DNA from: JAAYZQ01 sp034428935
GTDB lineage: Bacteria; Chloroflexota; Anaerolineae; JAAYZQ01
DNA: 9,066 nucleotides
Assembly: GCA_034428935.1 (NCBI GenBank)
Contig: DAOUHB010000048.1
Location: forward strand, 1 to 9,066
Reading direction: 5' to 3'
Shown here in pieces: positions 1-6,483 of the stretch. Each line of letters starts with the position of its first letter. Position 1 is the first letter of the stretch. The notes below the pieces were generated by a model. It searched no databases. It had not been told where the DNA came from and saw nothing but the letters and a program-made list of their open reading frames with translations. A program made the position numbers and the translations under genes.

Positions 1-608
1 ACGTGCCGCGCGGCATTGATGGCCGGCAGGGTGAGGGTCACGCGCCACGCCGGCCTGCCCTGGTAGTTGGCCCGGGCGACGGCGACCGTCTCACTGGTCT
101 CTTCCAGGAGGGGAGAGCCGGGAAAGAGGGACGCGGTGTGGCCGTCGCTGCCGAGGCCCAGGATCACCAGGTCCAGCCGCGGCAGCGGCCCGCAAAAATA
201 GTCCTCCAGCTCCAGCTCGTAGGCCCTGGCCGCTGCCTCGGGCTTGAGCTCGCCCCGCACGCGGTGCACGTTCTCCGCTGGGATGGGCACCAGCCCGATA
301 AAGGCCTGCTGTGCCAGGCCATAGTTGCTTCCCGGGTCGTCGGGGGGAACGAGGCGCTCGTCGCCCCAGAAAATGTGTACCTGTTCCCAGGGGACCCGGG
401 TTCGATATGGCGCCTCGGCCAGGAGCCGGTAAGCGCCCCCCGGCGTCGAGCCGCCCGCCAGGGCCACGCTGAACCGGCCCCGGGCCTTTACCGCCTCGCG
501 CGCCATCTGCACAAAGCGCTCCGCCGCCTCCCGGGCGAGGGCCGCCGCCTCCGGCACCACCACCACCTCCGCCCCACCATCTCCTCGCTGCGCCATAACC
601 TGCGTCAT
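1..608 (-). CDS. pgl: 6-phosphogluconolactonase, C-terminus cut by window edge
   Basis: Hydrolyses 6-phosphoglucono-delta-lactone to 6-phosphogluconate, the second step of the oxidative pentose phosphate pathway, in the cytosol. 202 complete codons are visible, starting at ATG 608-606; the frame is still open at base 1. The family is usually about 230-260 residues, so a few dozen are missing. Family motifs are clear: GGSTP at residues 52-56 (phosphate-binding loop), WGDER at 81-85, and GLGSDGHTASLFPG at 151-164, which contains the DGH active-site signature. The start is supported by a GAGGAGGAG Shine-Dalgarno stretch (615-623) 6 nt upstream and by the N-terminal alignment of the fold; a second Met at residue 5 is a weaker alternative. 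It follows zwf with a 38-nt gap, so it is probably the fourth gene of the operon and removes the product of the preceding enzyme. Identification is secure. Confidence 0.95.
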   Translation of the reverse strand, partial: MTQVMAQRGDGGAEVVVVPEAAALAREAAERFVQMAREAVKARGRFSVALAGGSTPGGAYRLLAEAPYRTRVPWEQVHIFWGDERLVPPDDPGSNYGLAQQAFIGLVPIPAENVHRVRGELKPEAAARAYELELEDYFCGPLPRLDLVILGLGSDGHTASLFPGSPLLEETSETVAVARANYQGRPAWRVTLTLPAINAARH

Positions 609-646
609 GCCACGCTCCTCCTCACGCTCCCTGGCCTCTCCGGAGA

Positions 647-2137
647 TCAACCCGGCCCCGGCAGCCCCGAATCCACGCGCCCACACCGCATCGCCCACCC
701 CACCGCCTGGCTCTTCAGCAGGCCCTCGGCCTCCGCCGGGCCCCACGAGCCCCGGTCGTACGGGCTCGGGGGCGGCACCTCCGGGCCCTGCCATCTCTCC
801 AGGATGGGATCGATGAGCCCCCAGGCCAGCTCGATCTCGTCGGCCCGGGCAAAAAGGGATGCGTCGCCTTGCAGCGCATCCAACAGCAGCCGCTCGTAGG
901 CCTCGGGCACCTTGCCCTCGAAACCCTCGGCATAGTGAAACTCCATGTCGACGGAGCGGGTGCGCATCCGCGTGCCCGGATGCTTGGCCTCGAAACGCAG
1001 GTGGATCCCTTCGTTGGGCTGAAGGCAGAGCGACAGCATGTTCGGCGCGATTTCGCCGCCCGACGGCCGGGGAAAGAGCAACTGGGGAACGCACTTGAAG
1101 ACGACGGCGACCTCGGTCACCTTGGTCGCCAGGGCTTTGCCCGACCGCAGAAAGAACGGCACTCCCTGCCAGCGCCAGTTGTCCACGTAAAAGGGCAGTG
1201 CCGCAAAGGTCGGCGTCCGCGAGTCGGGTGCCACGTCCTCCTCGTCGTGATAGCCCCGGTATTGCCCCCTGACGACGGGCTCGCCGGCCCGCGTCGCGCG
1301 GATGACCTTGACCTTTTCGTCCCGCAGGGCGTCGGCGTCCCACACCGCCGGCGGCTCCATGGCCGTCAGGGTCAGGAGCTGCACCAGGTGGTTCTGGAAC
1401 ATGTCGCGCAGCACGCCGGCCTGGTCATAGTAGCCGCCGCGCCGGCCCACGCCGTCGCTCTCGGCCACGGTGATCTGGATCTGGTCCACGTACTTCATGT
1501 TCCAGATGGGCTCAAAGATGGCGTTGGCGAAACGGAAGGTCATGATGTTCTGCACCGTCTCTTTGCCCAGGTAGTGGTCGATGCGATAGATCTGATCCTC
1601 GCGAAACACCTCGTGGATCTGCTCGTTCAGGTGGTGGGCGCTCTCCAGGTCGCGGCCGAAGGGCTTCTCGACGATGACCCGCGTCCAGCCCGGGCTGCTG
1701 TTGAGGCCCGCCTCGCCCAGCTTGCGAATGATGCCCGGCCCCAGGGAGGGCGGCACCGCCAGGTAGAACAGCCGGTTGCCCTCCGTCCCGTCCTCGACGG
1801 CGTCGAGCTCCGCCAGGCGCTCGGCCACGCGCCGGTAGGTGTCGGGGTCGTCATAGTTGCCGCTCAGGTAGGAAAATCGCTGCCCAAAGTTCTCCCACTG
1901 GGCGCAGACCTCGTCGTTGTGCCGGGCATACTCCGCGATCCCTTCGTACAGGTGCTCCCGATATTCCCCGTCGCTGAACTCGCTGCGGGCAACGCCCAGG
2001 ACGCGGGTCCTGGGCGACAGCAGGTCGTCGCAACACAGGCTGTGCAGGGCGGGCACCAGCTTGCGCTGGGTCAGGTCGCCCGAGGCCCCCAGGATGACGA
2101 TGGCGGCCGGCGGTACGTTCCGTTCGTTGTCCTTCAC
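647..2137 (-). CDS. zwf: Glucose-6-phosphate 1-dehydrogenase
   Basis: Oxidises glucose-6-phosphate to 6-phosphogluconolactone with reduction of NADP+, the entry step of the oxidative pentose phosphate pathway. The 496-residue product has normal family length. Visible motifs are the Rossmann nucleotide-binding stretch GASGDLTQRKLVPAL (17-31), EKPFG (157-161), the PROSITE-type signature DHYLGKE (187-193) and QNH with His250. By homology to the Leuconostoc enzyme, Asp187 and His250 should form the catalytic dyad, and His188 should bind the substrate phosphate. Arg51 in VARS sits where an NADP-selecting Arg occurs, so NADP+ use is inferred. The C-terminal GSWGP (464-468) is typical. The start is GTG at 2137: it overlaps the tal-pgi TGA in a GTGA junction, a GGAGGG lies just upstream, and no nearby ATG exists (next Met is residue 199). 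The frame stays open far upstream inside pgi, but that part has no family similarity. Translational coupling to tal-pgi is likely. Confidence 0.96.
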   Translation of the reverse strand: MKDNERNVPPAAIVILGASGDLTQRKLVPALHSLCCDDLLSPRTRVLGVARSEFSDGEYREHLYEGIAEYARHNDEVCAQWENFGQRFSYLSGNYDDPDTYRRVAERLAELDAVEDGTEGNRLFYLAVPPSLGPGIIRKLGEAGLNSSPGWTRVIVEKPFGRDLESAHHLNEQIHEVFREDQIYRIDHYLGKETVQNIMTFRFANAIFEPIWNMKYVDQIQITVAESDGVGRRGGYYDQAGVLRDMFQNHLVQLLTLTAMEPPAVWDADALRDEKVKVIRATRAGEPVVRGQYRGYHDEEDVAPDSRTPTFAALPFYVDNWRWQGVPFFLRSGKALATKVTEVAVVFKCVPQLLFPRPSGGEIAPNMLSLCLQPNEGIHLRFEAKHPGTRMRTRSVDMEFHYAEGFEGKVPEAYERLLLDALQGDASLFARADEIELAWGLIDPILERWQGPEVPPPSPYDRGSWGPAEAEGLLKSQAVGWAMRCGRVDSGLPGPG

Positions 2138-4917
2138 AGGCCCTCCAGTTCTTGCAGCAGGCGGTCGAGGCCGCCCACGACGTCCTCGCCCAGGTGGAAG
2201 CGGATGACGCGGCGGCCCACGGCCCGCAGGGCGCCCTCGTCGCCCAGGGCCTGGGCCATGGCCAGGGTGCGGAACGACGCCGACAAAGAGGGCAGTTCGC
2301 CGTCGCCGGGGATGGGCACGTCCTGAGGGCCGCCGGCGGTAAACTGCACGAACAGTCCGCGGCCGGCGTCGCCCTTGTGGAGCTGGCCCGTGGAGTGCAA
2401 GAAGCGCGGCCCGTAGCCCACCGTCGTGGCCAGCTTCAGGCGGTTTCGCAGCCGAAGGCGCAGGGCCTCGAGCGCGGCCTCCACCTGGGGCGTCTGCGGC
2501 AAAAAGGCCTGCAGGGCGACGTAATCCCCCGCCTGGGCGGTGGCCAGGAAGGCGGCCAGTGCCTGCCCGCTGACGGGCGCCGCCTCGCCCTCGGGCAGGC
2601 CGCCGGTCTCGGCGTAGCTGGCCATGGCCCGGCGGGCGCGCTCCTTGGCCGCCTCCACGTCGGGCTGGAAGAAGGGGTTGACACCCAGGCGGTGGCCGGC
2701 CACGGCCGTGGCCATCTCCCACAGGAAGAACTGCTCCCCCAGGTCGTAGGCGTCGCGCAGGTGCAGGCGCACCACGGGATGGCCCACCTCCTCCAGGGCG
2801 CGCAGGGGCGCGTCGTAGGTTTCGTCGCCGGCCACCCGCAGGTAGACGAATAGCCGGTCGTTGCCATAGTTCGCCGGCGTGCCCAGGGGCTCGCCCACCA
2901 CGGGCAGGATGCCCTTGCCCTCCTTGCCGGTGCTCTCGGCCACCAACTGCTCCAGCCAGTCGCCGAAATTGGCCAGGGCCGGCGAGGCCAGCAGGGTCAG
3001 CTTGTCCCGCCCGGCCCTGGCCAGCTCGGCCATGACCACCCCCAGCCAGGCGGCCACGTCCACGCCCGGCTCGGAATCGTCGCAGGGCCGGCTTTCGGCG
3101 GCGAGGGCGCGGGCGCGCTCCAGGAGGGCCTTCACGTCCACGCCCACCAGGGCCGCCGGCAGCAGGCCAAAGAACGACAGGGCCGAATAGCGCCCGCCGA
3201 CGTTGGGATCGTTCAGGAACGTGGCCCGGAACTCGTGCGTCCTGGCCAGCTCCTCCAGGCGCCCGCCCGGATCGGTGATGGCCACAAAGTGGTCCCCGGC
3301 CTCCCCGGGCCCCAGCGCCCGGGCGGCCCGGTCGTAAAAGAAGCGAAAGAGGGAGAGGGTCTCGATGGTCGAGCCCGACTTGGTAGCGACGATGAACAGC
3401 GTGCTCTGCGGGCCAAGCCTGCCCGCGTGGGCCAGGATGGCCTCGGGCAGGGTGCTGTCCAGGACGGCGAGGCGAGGCATGCCCGGCCGGGCAAAGACGT
3501 TGTTCAGGACCTCGGCGGCGCGGCTGGCGCCGCCCATGCCCAGCAGCAGCACGTCGGCGATGCCCTCGGCCCGCACCGCGGCGGCAAACTCTTCCAGGCG
3601 CGGGACCTGCTCCACCATGACGTCGGCGGTGTGGAGCCATCCCAGGCGGTTGGCGATCTCGGTCGGGTCCGGCTTCCAGACGGTATAGTCGTGGGACCAG
3701 ATGCGGGCCACGATCCGCCGGGCGGCAATCTCGTCCAGGGCCCGGTCGACGGCCTCCTGGTGGGCGCCCAGGTTAGCCGGGCGCCGCCACTCGCTCCGCA
3801 GGCGGGCGAGGGTGGCCATGAGCGAGTCGAACGAGCTGGCAAAGGCGGCCACACCCTCCTCCTGGAGCCTGGCCGTGACGGCGTCCACGTCCACGCCCGC
3901 CTCGGCCAGCCTGGCCATCTGCTCGCGGGATTCTTCCATGCCCGCTTCCAGGCTGAGGGCCACCGTCCCGTGGTCCAGGAAGGCGCTGAGGGTCGCCGGC
4001 GGCAGGGTGTTGACCGTGTGCGGGGCGATGAGGGTGTCGACGTAGAGGGTGTCGGAATAGGCCGGGCTCTTGGTGCCGGTGCTGGCCCACAGGGGCCGCT
4101 GCACCCGGGCGCCCATGGCGGCCAGGCGCTCCCAGCGCTCCCCCCGAAAGATCTCCTGGAAACAGGCATAGGCCAGGCGGCCAGTGGCCACGCCCGTCCT
4201 GCCCTGCAGTGCCCGGAGGCCCTCCAACCTGGAATCCGGCACGTCGGGCCCGGCCGCCAGCTCTCGCTCGCCCTCGACCAGGAGCTTGTCCACGGCGGTG
4301 TCGATGCGGCTCAGGAAAATCGAGGCCACGGAGGCGACCCGGGCCAGGGCGCCGCCCTCCGCCGCCAGCCGCTCCAGCCCGGCAAGGTAGGCCCCGGCCG
4401 CGGCGCGATAGTGGTCCAGGGCAAAGATGAGGGTTACGTTGACGTTCACGCCGGCGGCGATGAGCGCCTCGATGGCGGGAATGCCGGCAGGCGTGGCCGG
4501 GACCTTGATCATGACGTTGGGCCGGTCCAGCGCGGCGAACAGCCGCCGCGCCTCGGCCACGGTGCCCTCGGTGTCGTGGGCCAGCCGCGGGCTGACCTCC
4601 AGGCTGACAAAGCCGTCGGCGCCGTCGCTGGCGTCATAGACCGGGCGCAGCACGTCGGCGGCCTCGCGGATGTCCTCCATGACCAGGGCCTCGTACAGCG
4701 CCCGGGTCGACGCCGCTCGGGGCAGCAGCTCCTGGAGGGCCGGCTCGTAGTCGTCGCTGCGGGCGATGGCGGCCTCAAAGATGGTGGGGTTGGAGGTCAC
4801 GCCCCGCACCCCCTGATCCACGATGGTTTGCAGCTCGCCGGAACGCGTGAAGCCGCGCCGGACATAGTCGACCCAGATCGACTGCCCCAGCTCGGCCAGG
4901 TCATGCAGCTTGGTCAT
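2134..4917 (-). CDS. tal-pgi: Bifunctional transaldolase / glucose-6-phosphate isomerase (Tal-Pgi fusion)
   Basis: This 927-residue fusion joins two normally separate enzymes. Residues ~1-375 are a transaldolase, transferring dihydroxyacetone between sedoheptulose-7-P/glyceraldehyde-3-P and erythrose-4-P/fructose-6-P. GVTSNPTIF (39-47) matches transaldolase signature 1. MIKVPATPAGIPAIEAL (136-152) matches signature 2, with Lys138 as the Schiff-base lysine. WASTGTK (278-284) is also typical. Residues ~395-927 are a phosphoglucose isomerase with the SIS-type phosphate loop KSGSTIET (513-520), GGRYSALS (574-581), AESTGKEGKG (660-669, Glu661 the likely catalytic base) and HSTGQLHKGD (841-850). 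The isomerase signature departs from the classical pattern at a few positions, but both active sites look complete. ATG 4917 has GGAGG 6 nt upstream. The gene begins 25 nt after the flavoenzyme gene and overlaps zwf by 4 nt. Such fusions are known in several phyla, including Chloroflexota, Actinobacteria and some Proteobacteria. I see no frameshift at the domain junction. Confidence 0.96.
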   Translation of the reverse strand: MTKLHDLAELGQSIWVDYVRRGFTRSGELQTIVDQGVRGVTSNPTIFEAAIARSDDYEPALQELLPRAASTRALYEALVMEDIREAADVLRPVYDASDGADGFVSLEVSPRLAHDTEGTVAEARRLFAALDRPNVMIKVPATPAGIPAIEALIAAGVNVNVTLIFALDHYRAAAGAYLAGLERLAAEGGALARVASVASIFLSRIDTAVDKLLVEGERELAAGPDVPDSRLEGLRALQGRTGVATGRLAYACFQEIFRGERWERLAAMGARVQRPLWASTGTKSPAYSDTLYVDTLIAPHTVNTLPPATLSAFLDHGTVALSLEAGMEESREQMARLAEAGVDVDAVTARLQEEGVAAFASSFDSLMATLARLRSEWRRPANLGAHQEAVDRALDEIAARRIVARIWSHDYTVWKPDPTEIANRLGWLHTADVMVEQVPRLEEFAAAVRAEGIADVLLLGMGGASRAAEVLNNVFARPGMPRLAVLDSTLPEAILAHAGRLGPQSTLFIVATKSGSTIETLSLFRFFYDRAARALGPGEAGDHFVAITDPGGRLEELARTHEFRATFLNDPNVGGRYSALSFFGLLPAALVGVDVKALLERARALAAESRPCDDSEPGVDVAAWLGVVMAELARAGRDKLTLLASPALANFGDWLEQLVAESTGKEGKGILPVVGEPLGTPANYGNDRLFVYLRVAGDETYDAPLRALEEVGHPVVRLHLRDAYDLGEQFFLWEMATAVAGHRLGVNPFFQPDVEAAKERARRAMASYAETGGLPEGEAAPVSGQALAAFLATAQAGDYVALQAFLPQTPQVEAALEALRLRLRNRLKLATTVGYGPRFLHSTGQLHKGDAGRGLFVQFTAGGPQDVPIPGDGELPSLSASFRTLAMAQALGDEGALRAVGRRVIRFHLGEDVVGGLDRLLQELEGL
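2138..2146 (-). promoter_or_regulatory. Ribosome-binding site for zwf inside the end of tal-pgi
   Basis: GGAGGG at 2146-2141 lies within the last codons of tal-pgi, only 3-4 nt before the GTG at 2137. The spacing is shorter than usual. Together with the GTGA stop/start overlap it decides the zwf start and suggests that ribosomes finishing tal-pgi reinitiate on zwf. Confidence 0.6.
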
Positions 4918-4942
4918 TGCAGGCCTCCGTGTTTTCGCGTGG

Positions 4943-6349
4943 CTACCCGGACCCTTCGTCCTCCAACGAGGAAAAGAGCGAGTTCAGCGCCTCCGAGAGG
5001 GTTGGATGGGTAAAGACGGCGTCGCGCAGGGCGGTGTAGGGCAGGCCGCCCATCATGGCTACCTGGATCATGGCCATGATCTCGCCGCCCTGGTAGCCGA
5101 GGATGGCCGCCCCCAGGATCTGGCCGGTCTCGGCGTCGACCAGCGCCTTCATGAGACCCCGCGTCTCGTCGACCTCCACGGCGCGGGCCACCCAGGACAT
5201 GGGCATCCTCGCCACGCGGAACCGGCGCCCGGCCTCGCGGGCCTGCCGCTCCGTCAGCCCCACCCGCCCCAACTGGGGGTCCGTAAAGACGACGTAGGGC
5301 ACGGGCCGGTCGTGCACCGTCCGCTCCCCGCCTTCCAGGAGGTTGGCGCACAGGATGCGATAGTCGTCGTACGACACGTGGGTAAAGGCCGGGCCGCCCT
5401 TGACGTCGCCCAGGGCATAGATGCCCGGGACGTTGGTCTCCAGCCGCTCGTCGGCCACGATGTATCCCCGCCGGTCCACGGCGACGCCGCCGGCGGCCAG
5501 GTTCAGGGCGTCGGTGTTGGGCTCGCGCCCCGTGGCCACCAGGAGGTGCGAGCCGCGGAGCACCTGTTGCCCGTCGGGCGCCTGGACGTGAAGGCTGATG
5601 GTGCCGTTCTCCTGGCGCGCCTCGCGTGCTTCGGCGTTCAGCAGCACCTGGATGCCGTCCTCGCGGAGGATCTGGGCCACGGCCTCGGCCACGTCCGGGT
5701 CCTCTTCACTCAACAGTTGCCCGCTGCGCTGGACGATGGTCACCTGGCTGCCAAAACGGCAGAACATCTGGCCGAACTCCAGCCCGACGTAGCCGCCGCC
5801 GAGGATGATGAGATGCTCGGGCAGCTCCTCCAGCTCCATGACGGACGTCGAATCGAGAAAGGGAACATCTTCCAGGCCGGGCAGATGGGGTACGTGGGGC
5901 CGGCCCCCGGTGTTGAGCAAGATCTTGTCCGCCGACAGGTGCAGGCTGCCGCCGTCGTTGAGGCTCACCGCCAGGGCCTTGTGCCCCGTGAAGCGCGCCT
6001 CACCCATGATGAGGTCCACGCCCTCTGCTTCCCGGATGCGGCGCTGGAGGTTCTGGCGAAAGCCCTCGACGATCTCGGCCTTGCGCCGGCGCACGGCTGC
6101 CATGTTCACCTTTACCGGGCCGGCGTGCACGCCATACGTCTCGGCGCGCCGCGCCACGTGGGCCACGCGAGCGCTGGCCACCATGGTCTTGGTCGGCGTG
6201 CAGCCCCAGTTGATGCACGAGCCGCCCACGTACTGGCGCTCCACCAGGGCCACCTTCCAGCCGGCCCTGGCCAGGGCCGTGGAAAGGGGCACCCCCGATT
6301 GGCCCGCACCCACGATCACGGCGTCGTACGTCCTGCTCTCTGTCACCAT
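4943..6349 (-). CDS. FAD-dependent class I pyridine nucleotide-disulfide oxidoreductase (MerA/RclA-like, not a true mercuric reductase)
   Basis: A 468-residue flavoprotein of the family containing glutathione reductase, dihydrolipoamide dehydrogenase, MerA and RclA. Order of domains: FAD-binding VGAGQSG (13-19); redox-active motif GGSCINWGCTPTK (42-54) with Cys45 and Cys50; nucleotide-binding ILGGGYVGLE (182-191); second FAD motif YALGDV (311-316); and a C-terminal dimerisation domain ending in HPTLSE (448-453), whose His448-Glu453 pair is the usual catalytic acid/base. It lacks the N-terminal heavy-metal domain and the C-terminal vicinal cysteines of mercuric reductase, so Hg(II) reduction is unlikely despite the common database label. 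The true substrate (a disulfide, Cu(II), reactive chlorine or quinone-like oxidant) cannot be read from sequence. ATG 6349 has GGAGGAGA (6364-6357) 7 nt upstream. It is the first gene after the promoter at 6437-6465 and is followed 25 nt later by tal-pgi. NAD versus NADP preference is unresolved. Confidence 0.9.
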   Translation of the reverse strand: MVTESRTYDAVIVGAGQSGVPLSTALARAGWKVALVERQYVGGSCINWGCTPTKTMVASARVAHVARRAETYGVHAGPVKVNMAAVRRRKAEIVEGFRQNLQRRIREAEGVDLIMGEARFTGHKALAVSLNDGGSLHLSADKILLNTGGRPHVPHLPGLEDVPFLDSTSVMELEELPEHLIILGGGYVGLEFGQMFCRFGSQVTIVQRSGQLLSEEDPDVAEAVAQILREDGIQVLLNAEAREARQENGTISLHVQAPDGQQVLRGSHLLVATGREPNTDALNLAAGGVAVDRRGYIVADERLETNVPGIYALGDVKGGPAFTHVSYDDYRILCANLLEGGERTVHDRPVPYVVFTDPQLGRVGLTERQAREAGRRFRVARMPMSWVARAVEVDETRGLMKALVDAETGQILGAAILGYQGGEIMAMIQVAMMGGLPYTALRDAVFTHPTLSEALNSLFSSLEDEGSG

Positions 6350-6386
6350 CCGGTCGTCTCCTCCACGTCAGGCTCTGGGCTCCACC

Positions 6387-6407
6387 GCGGCCCATCCTTC
6401 CGGCCGC
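6387..6407 (-). other. Small GC hairpin in the leader of the flavoenzyme mRNA
   Basis: A 6-bp stem, GCGGCC/GGCCGC, with a 9-nt loop lies about 38 nt upstream of the start codon. There is no T-run after it, so it is not a terminator. In sequence this GC-rich such a stem may be incidental. Confidence 0.25.
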
Positions 6408-6425
6408 CTGGAGCGTAGAAGTGGT

Positions 6426-6450
6426 AGTTATTATCTAAAATATCACAACT
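6426..6450. promoter_or_regulatory. Imperfect AT-rich dyad overlapping the -10 element (candidate operator)
   Basis: A 25-bp element running from AGTT (6426-6429) to AACT (6447-6450), centred on 6438, pairs at 8 of 12 symmetric positions. It covers the -10 hexamer and part of the spacer, the usual place for a repressor or redox-sensing regulator. No regulator gene is visible nearby, so the binding protein is unknown. AT-rich sequence makes some chance symmetry expected. Confidence 0.35.
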
Positions 6451-6465
6451 GGGAGCCTTTGTCAA
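6437..6465 (-). promoter_or_regulatory. Sigma70-like promoter for the flavoenzyme/tal-pgi/zwf/pgl operon
   Basis: On the minus strand a perfect -35 hexamer TTGACA (6465-6460) is followed after exactly 17 nt by TATTTT (6442-6437), a 4/6 match to TATAAT. Transcription would start near 6430, giving a leader of about 80 nt before ATG 6349. It is the only good promoter I find upstream of these four genes, and it lies in the only AT-rich patch of the window. Confidence 0.7.
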
Positions 6466-6483
6466 TACGCTCTTCTACGACTA

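Larger units (their letters stand above)
6414..6479. repeat. 8-bp inverted repeat flanking the promoter
   Basis: CGTAGAAG at 6414-6421 and its exact reverse complement CTTCTACG at 6472-6479 bracket the promoter, 50 bp apart. The right copy sits just upstream of -35, the left copy about 10 nt after the expected start. They could be two operator half-sites, or chance. Confidence 0.3.
6350..6483. other. Intergenic regulatory region, AT-rich core in a GC-rich neighbourhood
   Basis: 134 nt between the SDR stop and the flavoenzyme start, with no coding potential seen. Bases 6421-6480 are markedly AT-rich compared with everything around them and contain a promoter and dyad reading leftward. The remainder, 6350-6420, is GC-rich leader. 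No hairpin with a T-run that would end the SDR transcript is visible. Confidence 0.8.

Noticed and set aside
637..646. 10-bp palindrome TCTCCGGAGA between zwf and pgl
   Set aside because: Short, without a T-run or flanking symmetry; too likely by chance to call an operator or terminator.
3..899. 298-residue plus-strand open frame at the left edge
   Set aside because: Antisense to the clear pgl and the 3' end of zwf; no domain.
869..2326. 485-residue plus-strand open frame opposite zwf
   Set aside because: No recognisable domain, composition typical of an antisense shadow, and it crosses the zwf/tal-pgi junction.
647..3640. 997-codon minus-strand frame that would extend zwf upstream through pgi
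   Set aside because: Only the part after the GTG at 2137 resembles glucose-6-P dehydrogenase; the first ~500 codons are the Arg/Gly/Pro-rich off-frame reading of the isomerase domain.
3235..5013. 592-residue open frame on the plus strand opposite tal-pgi
   Set aside because: It is low-complexity Gly/Gln/Val/His-rich, matches no family, and lies exactly opposite a gene with two intact catalytic domains. GC-rich codon bias keeps the antisense frame open.
4910..6418. 502-residue plus-strand open frame opposite the flavoenzyme gene
   Set aside because: Shadow of a well-supported gene; no motif and no sensible upstream ribosome-binding site in context.
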